64,000 nt of DNA from contig OY970234.1 in NCBI GenBank assembly GCA_963714125.1, forward strand, positions 744,001 to 808,000. The letters are read 5' to 3'. The notes below the pieces were generated by a model. The model saw only the letters and a list, made by a program, of their open reading frames with translations, was not told the origin of the DNA and ran no database searches. Both the position numbers and the translations under genes were made by a program. The stretch is from CAWCAW01 sp963714125 (GTDB lineage: Bacteria > Actinomycetota > Acidimicrobiia > Acidimicrobiales > UBA8190). Positions 16,289 through 24,982 of this stretch are shown here, in pieces. Position 1 is the stretch's first letter. The number at the start of each line of letters is the position of its first letter.

Positions 16289-16797
16289 GCGAGGCTGGCG
16301 TCGCGTGTGGCGATCACCACGGCGGCGTGGCCTTTGGCCGCAAGACGCTCGAGGAGCTCGGTGATGCGGGCGCGCACGGCTGGCTCCACACCCGCGAAGG
16401 GCTCGTCGAGAAGCAAGACCTCGACGTCGTTGGTCAGCGCCCTGGCCACCTGGATGCGCTGGCGAACACCGGCCACCGGCACCGTGCCCCCGGTAGTGCC
16501 CGCGCTCCGCAGGACCCACCCCACCGGGGGATGCACGAGCTCGATCGATCGACCTCGCCGTCTCCGTCGTTGCTCATCCGAAGCACCGGTCAGGTCGACG
16601 CCGTCAATGCGAACGGTCCCGGCACTCGGCAAAAAGTCGAGGCCGATGCAGCGCAGAAGCTGTGACTTGCCGGCGTCGGCGCCCCCCACAACAGCGGTCA
16701 CCCGGCCAGCACCGACGGTGAAAGTGACATCACGACAGGCGGCATCGGCACCGATTCCCACCCATAGGCTCTGAACCTCGAGAATCGGTTTCACCAT
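16192..16797 (-). CDS. ABC-type ATPase domain protein with degenerate signature motif
   Basis: 201 residues from ATG 16797. Walker A is GGADAGKS (38-45) and Walker B is VLLLDEP (127-133). The family signature LSGGQ is replaced by VAGVRQR (108-114), and the switch histidine of the H-loop is Arg165 (VIATRD). These changes would weaken ATP hydrolysis in a canonical dimer, so the protein may be regulatory or decayed. No permease gene is adjacent. It converges on the ComF-like gene with a 97-bp antisense overlap. Confidence 0.75.
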   Translation of the reverse strand: MVKPILEVQSLWVGIGADAACRDVTFTVGAGRVTAVVGGADAGKSQLLRCIGLDFLPSAGTVRIDGVDLTGASDEQRRRRRGRSIELVHPPVGWVLRSAGTTGGTVPVAGVRQRIQVARALTNDVEVLLLDEPFAGVEPAVRARITELLERLAAKGHAAVVIATRDASLAQRLADDVVVLDHGAVVEAAPWRPWRRSRRSA

Positions 16798-17222
16798 GGT
16801 GCTCCGCTTCTCCTGTGCTCGACCGGGGCGTCGATCACGTCAAGCATCCGGGGGTATCGGACACCGTTCAGGGTAGGGAGGCGAGGTGAACATCGAGCAA
16901 CGTGCCCGTGACTTCACGGCGAATTCGGGCCCAGGATGGCCACAACGACGCCCCGACTCTCACGTCGGAGCCGACCTTCCTCCACCGGTCGTGGGGCCAG
17001 GAGCGGACCTGGGGCGGGCCTCTTTGGTCCAGATGGGGCACTCTGAACGTAGGAACGGCATCTGTCGGAGAGTGTTTGACTTAGCGCAAGGAGTGGCGCG
17101 AGACTCTCGGGGCGGCGAGGGGTCGCCGAACGGGACTGTGAGGATGTTGGGGGTGCGATGACGGGCCTCATGTCACGCCCGGATCTACGGGCCGCCGCCC
17201 TCGGCCGAGCCGCGGGCCGAGT
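16798..17222. other. Intergenic region upstream of the REC-GGDEF-EAL gene
   Basis: 425 bp without a convincing gene. A 91-codon frame from GTG 16886 has a good GGGAGG ribosome-binding-like stretch but poor codon bias for this genome and no recognisable domain. The region probably holds promoters for the genes on either side. I see no tRNA, terminator hairpin or clear operator. Confidence 0.4.
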
Positions 17223-19025
17223 ATGAGCGATGTGACGGCCACTCCGACCCTTGTTGACGGCCTTGTGCTCGTCGTCGACGACGATGAGGCGGCCCGCAAG
17301 ACCCTCGTCGATGCGCTGGCGGACGCCGGGATCCGAGCACTTGGTGCCAGTCGGAGCGACGAAGCGCTGGCCTTACAGAGCGCCCACGATCCCGCCGTGG
17401 TGGTGGTCGACTACCGGTCTCCCGAGGACGGTGGCGTCGACCTGGCCAGGGTGCTCAAGGAACGTGATCCCGAGATCCCTCTGCTGCTTCTGACCGGATA
17501 TGAATCCTTGGACAGCGCCATTTCGGTCATGGGCCAGCTCGACTCTTACCTGATCAAGCCGGTGGCCCCCCGGCTCTTTCAACAGACCATTCGCAACGCC
17601 TTGGCCCGCCGGGGGCTTGTCACCGAGAACCATCAATTGACTGAGCGCCTGCAACGGCTCAACGCCTACCAAGCCCTGTACGACCCTCTCACCGGGCTTC
17701 CCAATCGAGCCTTGCTCGACGATCGCGTCAATCAGGCGCTGGCGAGTTGCCGGCGCACGGGGAACCTCCTGGCCGTGCTCTTCGTCGACCTGGACGGGTT
17801 CAAAGTCGTGAACGATCTCTTCGGGCATCACGTCGGTGACCGCTTGCTGCGCGAGATGGCCGACCGCCTGGCGCGCGCCCGACGCCAGTCCGACACAGTG
17901 GCTCGTTTCGGCGGCGACGAATTCGTGGTGGTCTGCCCCGACATCAAGACGTCGGCCGCTGCCTGCAGGATCGCCGAGCATCTGCTCGACGAGCTGGCGG
18001 TGCCGGCGGAGATCGAGGGTGTGGAGCACCGCCTGACCGCCAGTGTCGGGATCGCGGTGACGGCGCCGGGGGCGTTGAGCCAGAGCCCCGAAACGTTGCT
18101 GCGCAACGCTGATACCGCCATGTACAGGGCCAAAGAGGAAGGCCGCGCCGGCTGGGAGCTGTTCGACGACGCCATGCGGGATCGGGTCTTCGAACGCTTC
18201 GAGGTGGAACGGGGCCTGCGCAGTGGGATGGAAGCCGGTGACCTGTCCCTCGTTTACCAGCCCATTGTCGACCTGCAAAGTGGTGACGTGGTCGGCGCCG
18301 AAGCGCTGTTGCGGTGGCATCGCATGGGCCACGGCGTCATCCTCCCGGCCACCTTTCTCAACGTGGCCGAGGAATCGGGTCTCATCGTGCCCATTGGTCG
18401 TTGGGCGCTGCAGCAGGCGTTGTCGGATCTCGCCACGTGGCGCGCCGACGGGTTCGTCCCACCTGGGTTCCGCTTGTGGATCAATGTCTCCGCCCACCAG
18501 ATCGCCAACCCCCATTTCGCTGATCTGGTCCGTGAGCTCCTGCACGCCACCGGTACCCCGCCGGAGATGCTCGGGCTCGAGGTGGCCGAAGAGGCCCTCC
18601 GTGACGTCGGAGCCACCGCTGAGGTTCTCGAGGAGATACGGGAGCTGGGCGTGGCGTTCAACCTCGACGACTTCGGAGCCGGGCAGTCCAACCTGTCTTG
18701 GTTGCGCGAGCTGCCCGTGTCGGGGATCAAGATCGCCCGCCAGTTCGTGACGGCGCTCGGGGCCGATGACGAGCGGGCCACGGCCATCGTGGACGGCCTC
18801 ATTCACCTGGGCCACGCCCTGGGTCTGTCCATCGTCGGAGAAGGCGTGGAGACCGAGTCTCAGGCGGCCGCTCTGCGCTCGATGGGATGCGAAACCGCTC
18901 AGGGCTACTTCTTCGGATATCCCGGCTCGCCCCGCCAGCTTTGGGCGGCGGTGGGACCCACCGGGCGTGAGCTTTTGGTTACGATGAGGGGACCAGAGAG
19001 AGGAGGTGGTCCAACTGATATCTGA
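17223..19025 (+). CDS. Response regulator with GGDEF and EAL domains (cyclic di-GMP turnover)
   Basis: 600 residues. Receiver domain 1-125 with the DDD acidic pocket at 19-21, phospho-acceptor Asp63 and Lys112. GGDEF domain 150-315 with an intact RFGGDEF (GGDEF 230-234) and an RxxD inhibitory site RQSD at 221-224, five residues before it, implying product inhibition. EAL domain 330-580 with E360-A-L, the NVSAHQI asparagine, DDFGAG, the GEGVE glutamate and a late Gln. The usual K-I-D is KIA here. Both cyclase and phosphodiesterase activity are therefore possible. It is soluble, and no histidine kinase lies nearby. Confidence 0.93.
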   Translation: MSDVTATPTLVDGLVLVVDDDEAARKTLVDALADAGIRALGASRSDEALALQSAHDPAVVVVDYRSPEDGGVDLARVLKERDPEIPLLLLTGYESLDSAISVMGQLDSYLIKPVAPRLFQQTIRNALARRGLVTENHQLTERLQRLNAYQALYDPLTGLPNRALLDDRVNQALASCRRTGNLLAVLFVDLDGFKVVNDLFGHHVGDRLLREMADRLARARRQSDTVARFGGDEFVVVCPDIKTSAAACRIAEHLLDELAVPAEIEGVEHRLTASVGIAVTAPGALSQSPETLLRNADTAMYRAKEEGRAGWELFDDAMRDRVFERFEVERGLRSGMEAGDLSLVYQPIVDLQSGDVVGAEALLRWHRMGHGVILPATFLNVAEESGLIVPIGRWALQQALSDLATWRADGFVPPGFRLWINVSAHQIANPHFADLVRELLHATGTPPEMLGLEVAEEALRDVGATAEVLEEIRELGVAFNLDDFGAGQSNLSWLRELPVSGIKIARQFVTALGADDERATAIVDGLIHLGHALGLSIVGEGVETESQAAALRSMGCETAQGYFFGYPGSPRQLWAAVGPTGRELLVTMRGPERGGGPTDI

Positions 19026-19079
19026 GAAACCCGGGACCCTGGAGGTGGCTGGCCGCTGAGGCGGCTCGCTGGACCACCT
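19004..19079 (+). repeat. 10-bp inverted repeat overlapping the end of the REC-GGDEF-EAL gene
   Basis: AGGTGGTCCA at 19004-19013 pairs perfectly with TGGACCACCT at 19070-19079, and a smaller GCCGC/GCGGC hairpin sits inside. The left arm is part of AGGAGGTGG, an almost perfect anti-16S match. The structure could be a terminator-like or translational-control hairpin. No conventional gene follows on the plus strand. Confidence 0.4.
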
Positions 19080-19238
19080 GGCGAATACAAGCCAGTTACC
19101 GGCTGACGCTCTAGTCGGGAGCTCGTCCCACCTGACGTAGCACGGAGTGAGCAGCGCCTTTTTCAGCAAGTGTCGTTCGAGGGGCGTCCTTTCGGGGGCG
19201 CCCCTCGGCGCGTCTACGCACCGGCTCACGGCCCGGCT

Positions 19239-20258
19239 CTACGACCTGGCCGCCTCGCACTGCACACCCTGTGTCGAGAAGCGCATGGGGAGCACCACCG
19301 CCGCGTCGGCTTCCAAAGCACGCGCCAACTCCACCTTGCGCTCGGGTGCGCACAGAAAGAACATGCACCCACCGCCACCGGCCCCGACCATCTTCGAGGC
19401 CGGGGCGCCGTGGCTCTTGCCGATCTGCGCCAGCTGCTTGACCCGAGGCGGTGTCATGACCGGGTGAAGGTGATGCTGGGCCTCTCCGGTGGCGGCGATG
19501 GAGGCGGCCAGGTCGTCGAAGGAGCCCTCCACCAGTGCACGCTCGGTTTCGTAGGCGATGCGCTTGAGGTCGCGCAACGCGCCGACGGTATGACGATCTC
19601 CGCTGCGGTAGTTGGCCATGATTTGATCGAGCACGTGGCCCGACAGATGGGACTCGCCGCTGTAACACAGCAACGAACGCGCTTCGAGTTCGTCGACGGT
19701 GCTTCTCGTGAGTTGAAGATCGGTGACGTCCACCTTCTGCTCGGGGCCGAACTCGAGCGCGTGGAACCCTCCCAACACCGAGGCGTATTGGTCCTGGCCG
19801 CCGTTGATGTTGGCCAGCAAGACGTTCTCGACATACAAGGCGTCGTGCACGAGTTGCTCGGGATCCGGGGCCTCGCCGCGCAACTGGTGCAGGGCGCCGA
19901 GCAATGCCACCGTCAGCGCCGCCGACGCGCCGAGGCCTGATCCCGGTGGTGCCTCGGTACTCGTGGTGACGTGAACGCCACCGGATGGGTGCATGTGGGT
20001 AATGGCGGCCTTGATGAGCCGAAGCTCACCGATGTGGTCCATCGTCTCGATGGACGAGAAGTGTTCCTCGGTGTTGAGGTCGCGCGACGTGATCACGATG
20101 TCGGGGCTGTCGGTCATGGTGGCCACCGAGACATCGACGCGAATATCCAAAGCGGCGTTGACGACATAGCCGCCTTCTTCGGATTTAAAGGGCTCAACGT
20201 CGGTATGGGCACCGCCCAGGTCCACTCGCGTCGGAGCCGATGATCGAATCACGGTCAT
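19239..20258 (-). CDS. GHMP-family sugar kinase
   Basis: 339 residues from ATG 20258 (MTVIRSSAPTRVDLGG). The GHMP signature PPGSGLGASAALTVALLG is clear, as are the N-terminal substrate-binding APTRVDLGGAHTD and the C-terminal KMVGAGGGGCMFF loop. The pattern is closest to the D-glycero-D-manno-heptose-7-phosphate kinase/L-fucokinase branch, so a sugar or sugar-phosphate substrate is likely. It is divergent from an aldolase-dehydrogenase pair, which may process a related sugar acid; the real substrate is unknown. Confidence 0.87.
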   Translation of the reverse strand: MTVIRSSAPTRVDLGGAHTDVEPFKSEEGGYVVNAALDIRVDVSVATMTDSPDIVITSRDLNTEEHFSSIETMDHIGELRLIKAAITHMHPSGGVHVTTSTEAPPGSGLGASAALTVALLGALHQLRGEAPDPEQLVHDALYVENVLLANINGGQDQYASVLGGFHALEFGPEQKVDVTDLQLTRSTVDELEARSLLCYSGESHLSGHVLDQIMANYRSGDRHTVGALRDLKRIAYETERALVEGSFDDLAASIAATGEAQHHLHPVMTPPRVKQLAQIGKSHGAPASKMVGAGGGGCMFFLCAPERKVELARALEADAAVVLPMRFSTQGVQCEAARS

Positions 20259-20296
20259 GGCGTAGCCTGACGCCGGCGTAATCGAGGAGGAATACG

Positions 20297-21085
20297 GTGC
20301 GCGAGAACAGGTTGCGAGCCATCTGGAGCGCACAGGGAGCCGCCCTCGGTGGATGGTTGACCGTGCCGAGCGGCGTGTCGGCGGAGATCATGGCGCACGC
20401 CGGGTTCGATTGGCTGTGTGTCGACATGCAACACGGTCTGATCGACTACTCCCAGATGGTCCACATGTTGCAGGGTATGTCGTCGACCGACGCCGTGCCG
20501 CTGGTGCGGGTTCCTTGGAACGAGCCGGGCATCATCGGCAAGAGCCTCGACGCCGGGGCGTGGGGCGTCATCGTGCCCATGGTCAACTCCGCCGAACAGG
20601 CGCGTGCCGCGGTGTCGGCGTGCCGGTACGCGCCGGTAGGGGCTCGCAGCTACGGACCGTTGCGCGCCAACCAAGTGGCGGGACCCGACTACTTCAGGCG
20701 CGCCAACGACGAGGTCGTGTGCATCGTCATGGTCGAGACGGCCCAAGCCGTGGACGGCGTCGAAGAGATCGTGGCCGTTCCCGGTGTCGACGCCGTGTAC
20801 ATCGGGCCGGCCGACCTGAGCGTCACCTATGGCCTGCCTCCGGCACCGGACCAGGACGATCAAGTCTTCACCGACGCCCTGGCGCGGGTCGTCGATGCGT
20901 GCACGCGTCACGGTGTCATCGCCGGCATCGCCGGCAATGTGCAGACCGCCGGCCCGCGACTCCAGCAAGGATTTCGGTTCGTGGAGGTGGCATCGGACAT
21001 CGGGTTGCTGGGGTTGGGTGCGGCTCGAGCCCTGGCCCAGATCCGGCCGTCCACCGATACCGACGCCACCTCCGCCTACCTGTGA
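20297..21085 (+). CDS. HpcH/HpaI-family aldolase
   Basis: 262 residues. Divalent-metal-dependent class II pyruvate aldolase fold: FDWLCVDMQHGLIDY near the N-terminus, VPMVNSAEQAR, the metal-binding Glu in VMVETAQAVDGV and Asp in YIGPADLSVTYG. Homologues cleave 4-hydroxy-2-oxo acids to pyruvate and an aldehyde. The stop TGA overlaps the ATG of the following dehydrogenase (TGATG), so the two are a coupled operon. The actual substrate cannot be read from the sequence. Confidence 0.9.
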   Translation: MRENRLRAIWSAQGAALGGWLTVPSGVSAEIMAHAGFDWLCVDMQHGLIDYSQMVHMLQGMSSTDAVPLVRVPWNEPGIIGKSLDAGAWGVIVPMVNSAEQARAAVSACRYAPVGARSYGPLRANQVAGPDYFRRANDEVVCIVMVETAQAVDGVEEIVAVPGVDAVYIGPADLSVTYGLPPAPDQDDQVFTDALARVVDACTRHGVIAGIAGNVQTAGPRLQQGFRFVEVASDIGLLGLGAARALAQIRPSTDTDATSAYL

Positions 21086-22053
21086 TGGACAACCGGGAGC
21101 GGTCCACGGGTGATGGGGCACGCGCCAAGGTGGTGGTGGCCTTGCCGCTCGCCCCGGCGCTGGTGGGCCAGCTGGCCGACTACGACGTGGCCGAGCTGCC
21201 CGCGGAGCGTTCGGTGGCAGGGGCCTTCGAGGCAGCCATGGCCGATGCCCACGGCGTATTGGTGAGCTCGAATGTCAGAGTCGACCGGGACATCATGGCG
21301 TTGGCACCGAAGCTCCGGGTCATCAGCACCATGAGCGTGGGGTTGGATCACATCGATCTCGACGCCGCTTCGGAGCGGGGCATCACGGTGACGTTCACGC
21401 CCGTGCTCAGTGACGCCGTCGCTGATCTCACCATCATGCTCATGACGATGCTCAGTCGTCGCGTTGTCGAGGCCATGGCGGCCGTGGCCACGGGTCGGTG
21501 GCGTGACGTGGCCCTCGGTGGAGATCTGGCCGCCAAAACGTTGCTGGTCGTCGGATTCGGCCGCATCGGGCAGGCCGTGGCGCAGCGGGCGTTGGCGGCC
21601 AAGATGCTGGTGCGTTACGTGGACGCCCGCAACGACCGACCCGACGTTGCCGGAGTGAGCCGCGGGACCGGGCTCGCCGACGAGCTCGTTGCTGCGGATT
21701 TCGTCTCGATGCATGTCGATCTCAACCCCGGCACCCGCGGGCTCATGGGTCGACAGGAGTTCGCATTGATGAAGAGCACGGCGTTCTTCGTGAACACGTC
21801 CCGAGGGGGCGTGGTCGACCAAGACGCGCTGGTGGCGGCGCTGACCGAAGGGCAGATCGCCGGTGCCGGTCTGGATGTGCTTCGGGACGAGCCGCCCCCG
21901 CCCGGTGACCCCCTGCTGGGCGCACCCAACGTGGTGATCGTCCCTCACATCGGCTCGGCCACCGTCGAAACACGAGGGGCAATGGCCCAATGCGCCGTCG
22001 ACAACCTGTTGGCGGGGCTGCGCGGGCAGGCTGGGCCCTACGTCGTGGTCTGA
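21085..22053 (+). CDS. D-isomer-specific 2-hydroxyacid dehydrogenase
   Basis: 322 residues from ATG 21085. NAD(P)-binding VGFGRIGQAVAQ, the catalytic Arg in VNTSRGGVVDQDAL, Glu in the DVLRDEPPP region and His in VIVPHIGSAT match glyoxylate/hydroxypyruvate and 2-ketogluconate reductases. It would reduce a 2-oxo acid, such as one released by the coupled aldolase, or oxidise the reverse. The frame stays open far upstream inside the aldolase gene, but the fold begins at VVVALPLAP, so the overlap start is preferred. It converges on the PhyH gene four bases downstream. Confidence 0.93.
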   Translation: MDNRERSTGDGARAKVVVALPLAPALVGQLADYDVAELPAERSVAGAFEAAMADAHGVLVSSNVRVDRDIMALAPKLRVISTMSVGLDHIDLDAASERGITVTFTPVLSDAVADLTIMLMTMLSRRVVEAMAAVATGRWRDVALGGDLAAKTLLVVGFGRIGQAVAQRALAAKMLVRYVDARNDRPDVAGVSRGTGLADELVAADFVSMHVDLNPGTRGLMGRQEFALMKSTAFFVNTSRGGVVDQDALVAALTEGQIAGAGLDVLRDEPPPPGDPLLGAPNVVIVPHIGSATVETRGAMAQCAVDNLLAGLRGQAGPYVVV

Positions 22054-22057
22054 GCGG

Positions 22058-23023
22058 TTACGTCGTCTGCGGGGGCAAGGCCTGGCGCCACGGGCTCAGG
22101 TCCATCTTGGGATAGCGGATGGCCGTCTCGTCGAGAAGCGCGTGGCTCCAGATTGGGTGTCCCGGTGGGGGAAACCCGAACAGTTCCAGCTCACGCGGTG
22201 AGCACTTCTGGGCGAATCGTGTCCACTGCGGCCCCGTCGAGCGAGATTGCGCCTGGTCGTAGGCAATCCAGTCCTGGCCGGCGCGTTTGAAGGCGAGGGC
22301 CAGCAGGTACCGGGCTGTTCCCTGCGAACCAAAGGCAGCCCCACGATGAAAGACGTCGGAGCGATAGGCAAGGTATGACCCGCGCCTGCCGATGGCGGGC
22401 CGCTCGGCTGCATACAGCTCTGGCGCCGCGTCGGGCATGAGGATGGGAGTGCTCGGCGAGATCCCGGTGGAGTCGCCGACCGAGACCAGGCGGGTCGGAT
22501 TTTCCGCGGCAGTGACATCGGACAGATAGAGGAATCCTTCGAGGTTCCACCAAGGTGACGTGCCGATCGGGGGCAACCAGGAGTGGTTGCGGTCGGTGTG
22601 CATGGGTTGCTCGTATTCAGTGAGACCTTCGTACTTGGCGTTCACGTGAATCTGGTAAAGCCTGATGTCTTCGCTCGACAGTGCTCGTTCGGCGAAGTTC
22701 ACCACCGACGGGTGCACGCACAGACGGTTGAGCGCCCCCGAGCCCTTGAAGGGGAACACGTCCGACCAGAATTGCTGTTCGGGGCGGAACCCGGGACCGT
22801 GCTCGGGCCAGACAAAACCGTCGTCTCGGAGCTTCGGCCGTCCTCGGCGACGCTCCGCCTCGCCGTCGGGATCCTGGTGGTATTCCTCGATAGTGGGGAA
22901 GATCTCGTAGAGGTCGCCGAGGGTGGCATCGATCTCCTCGGGGTCGATGAGGCCCTCGAGAAGGACCCAGCCTTCGGTGCGCCAGGTGTCCACCTCCTCG
23001 TCTGTCGCTTGTCGGGACGTCAT
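22058..23023 (-). CDS. Phytanoyl-CoA dioxygenase (PhyH) family protein
   Basis: 321 residues. A non-heme Fe(II)/2-oxoglutarate oxygenase with an HxD pair in MHTDRNHSW, a distal His in DVFHRGAAFG and the 2-oxoglutarate-binding Arg downstream in GTARYLLAL. The N-terminus EGWVLLEGLIDPEEID is characteristic of PhyH proteins. These enzymes hydroxylate lipids, natural-product intermediates or small acids. No pathway assignment is possible; the neighbours are a 2-hydroxyacid dehydrogenase and a secreted protein. Confidence 0.87.
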   Translation of the reverse strand: MTSRQATDEEVDTWRTEGWVLLEGLIDPEEIDATLGDLYEIFPTIEEYHQDPDGEAERRRGRPKLRDDGFVWPEHGPGFRPEQQFWSDVFPFKGSGALNRLCVHPSVVNFAERALSSEDIRLYQIHVNAKYEGLTEYEQPMHTDRNHSWLPPIGTSPWWNLEGFLYLSDVTAAENPTRLVSVGDSTGISPSTPILMPDAAPELYAAERPAIGRRGSYLAYRSDVFHRGAAFGSQGTARYLLALAFKRAGQDWIAYDQAQSRSTGPQWTRFAQKCSPRELELFGFPPPGHPIWSHALLDETAIRYPKMDLSPWRQALPPQTT

Positions 23024-23101
23024 GTGCGGAAATTGCTATCACAGCGCCGCTGCCGAAACCTGTCCGTTCAACCTGGAATGAGGGTTCCTGGCCTCAGTTT
23101 C

Positions 23102-23893
23102 CTAGGTGACAGTCAGGGTGAGGTTCTGAGTCGCCACTTGCTTCGTCTTGCCCTTCCCGAAGGTGGCGGTGATGGTCAGGTGGTAGGTCCCGACAGCCGA
23201 CTTGTGCTTGGTGGAATCAGGGGTGCCGGAAATGAGAGCCGTACCGGTCCCTTTGTGGAACTTCACGCCCTTGGGCAATTTTCCCTTGCCTACGATTGTC
23301 GGTGTCGGGGTGCCAGTTGTTGTCACTGTGAATGAGAACGGCGAACCGACGGTTGCGTTGGCGCTGGAGTTGCTGTCGATACCCATCGCCGTCGACGCTG
23401 GCTGTGCCACTTTGAAGCCGCCCACGCCGTTGCCCGTGGCCTGTCCTGGCGATGAGTCACCGACGAACGTGTACAACGGGGAGCCGTCGTACGTGACTTG
23501 ATCGGCGCCATCGGGTTGGACGACGGCGCTCACGGTTCCCAGAACACCGACGCCCTGGGTCGGAGTGGTTCCGTCGGCAACCGTCAGTGCCGGCCACACT
23601 GACGCGCAGGAGCCGGTACAACTGCTGATGCCTTCGTGATCGCTCGGAAGCGTGTAGAGCGTGAATCCCTGCGCGTCGGCCAGGACCATGCCAAAGGTGG
23701 CATTGGTGACGACGTCAACAGTTGCCGACCCCGACGCCCCAGCAATCGACGTCGAAATCACCATTGACAGCACAACGCCCATAGCCAAGGCGGCCCCAAG
23801 GCCGCGCAGAACCATGCGTCGTGGCGGTGCAGCCAATAGGGGCGAGCCTGGTTGGCCGTGCTTTGGGGTGCCTTTGGCTGGGTCGATCGTCAT
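23102..23893 (-). CDS. Secreted repeat protein (Lipoprotein_15 type) with Ig-like C-terminal domain
   Basis: 263 residues from ATG 23893. A basic N-terminus with twin arginines (PPRRMVLRG) and a hydrophobic helix up to about residue 52 form an export signal. Residues ~60-160 have the secreted-repeat pattern GFTLYTLPSDHEG ... CTGSCASVWPAL ... GSPLYTFVGDSSPGQATG, a heme- or metal-associated periplasmic family of uncertain function. The C-terminal part, about residues 165 to the end, resembles a bacterial Ig fold (LPKGVKFHKGTGTALISGTP). A related Ig-like stretch occurs in the phosphoesterase at 28794. Confidence 0.8.
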   Translation of the reverse strand: MTIDPAKGTPKHGQPGSPLLAAPPRRMVLRGLGAALAMGVVLSMVISTSIAGASGSATVDVVTNATFGMVLADAQGFTLYTLPSDHEGISSCTGSCASVWPALTVADGTTPTQGVGVLGTVSAVVQPDGADQVTYDGSPLYTFVGDSSPGQATGNGVGGFKVAQPASTAMGIDSNSSANATVGSPFSFTVTTTGTPTPTIVGKGKLPKGVKFHKGTGTALISGTPDSTKHKSAVGTYHLTITATFGKGKTKQVATQNLTLTVT

Positions 23894-24193
23894 GGTCCGG
23901 ATTCGTCCTTGCCTTGGTTGGAGTGCCGCTGCAAGGGTTACGCACAACCTCCTTCATTTGTTCAGCACAGGGACTCCCATGCACTGGTCGCTTTGTGCGA
24001 GGTGAAGAACACGGGCTGTGACGTCGTGACGATTGGCAGCCGGTGCCTAATGGGTGGCGCGCTGACACTGGAAGTTGATGCGCCGTCCATGCGTCGAATC
24101 GGTCGCCGAAAAAAGAAATGAACGCTCGTGCGTTTCCGGTCGTATAGCTCACGTGGGACAAGCAAGAACGTTGGGCAATCACCGTGCTGAGCA

Positions 24194-24982
24194 ATGATGG
24201 TCATCGCGACAAAGGGCTCGAATTCAGTTGGAGCCGAGAACGCATGTACAGAGTTGGGGCTGATGGTTCCTGGTACTGACGGCCCTTCCAACCCGTATGG
24301 ATCGGTTGATTGGAACCGAGCGATGTGGCGCGACCCCAACAAGTGGGAACACGACGGTGATGATTGGAGTTTCCACGCGGACTCGTGTGGTCAGCCCTAT
24401 CGTGACTGGAAGCAAGCCGTCGTGAACGCTTTCCTGGAACCGTTCCTGAGCGTCGACGTCGATTTTCTCGAAGTTGCGCCTGGTCATGGGCGATGGACCG
24501 AGTTCATGGTCGGACGGACCCGGTCGTTGACCCTGGTCGACCTCGATGCGGACTGCATCGGAGTCTGTCGGGAACGATTCGGAAATCACGCCGAGGTTGA
24601 GTTCTTGGTTAACGATGGGCGTTCTGTCCCCGTCGCCGATGCTTCTGTCGACGTGATTTGGTCGTTTGGGACCTTTGTGCATATCGGTTTGGATGACTTC
24701 GACGCTTATGTCGCTGACTTCAGGCGCGTGCTGCGGCCGGGCGGGCGCTTCATCATTCACCACGCGGGTTGGCCATCGGGGAGCCGTGAGAGAGTTCGCC
24801 GGCATATCGAGAGAGGTCAGGGGTGGTGGTTCGGTGATCGGGTACCCATGTCGCCCGAGCACGTTGTCTCGATGGCCAAGCACCACGACCTCGACGTCGA
24901 CGAACAGGTCCGAACGTGGGGCGCGGATCGCGAGTGGGGGCTCGCCTTCAACGACATCATCACGATCGGGTCGGTCGCATGA
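24194..24982 (+). CDS. Class I SAM-dependent methyltransferase
   Basis: 262 residues if started at ATG 24194; a start at ATG 24263 (MVPGTDGPSNPYG) is equally possible. The SAM-binding motif I is FLEVAPGHGRWTEF, motif II is LTLVDLDADCIG, and the motif around VDVIWSFGTFVHI and VLRPGGRFIIHH completes a Rossmann methyltransferase fold. The substrate is not indicated. Codon usage looks less GC-rich than neighbours, which may reflect horizontal acquisition. The next 390 bp have no clear gene. Confidence 0.85.
   Translation: MMVIATKGSNSVGAENACTELGLMVPGTDGPSNPYGSVDWNRAMWRDPNKWEHDGDDWSFHADSCGQPYRDWKQAVVNAFLEPFLSVDVDFLEVAPGHGRWTEFMVGRTRSLTLVDLDADCIGVCRERFGNHAEVEFLVNDGRSVPVADASVDVIWSFGTFVHIGLDDFDAYVADFRRVLRPGGRFIIHHAGWPSGSRERVRRHIERGQGWWFGDRVPMSPEHVVSMAKHHDLDVDEQVRTWGADREWGLAFNDIITIGSVA

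Noticed and set aside
16886..17161. 91-codon frame with a good ribosome-binding-like sequence
   Set aside because: Poor codon bias, no homology, and a competing frame on the other strand; kept only as part of the intergenic entry.
17373..19229. 618-codon frame on the minus strand of the REC-GGDEF-EAL gene
   Set aside because: High-GC antisense frame without homology; the plus-strand gene has all expected motifs.
20353..21084. N-terminal extension of the 2-hydroxyacid dehydrogenase frame through the aldolase gene
   Set aside because: The extension is arginine-rich and without similarity, while the aldolase on another frame is conserved; the dehydrogenase fold starts at 21085.
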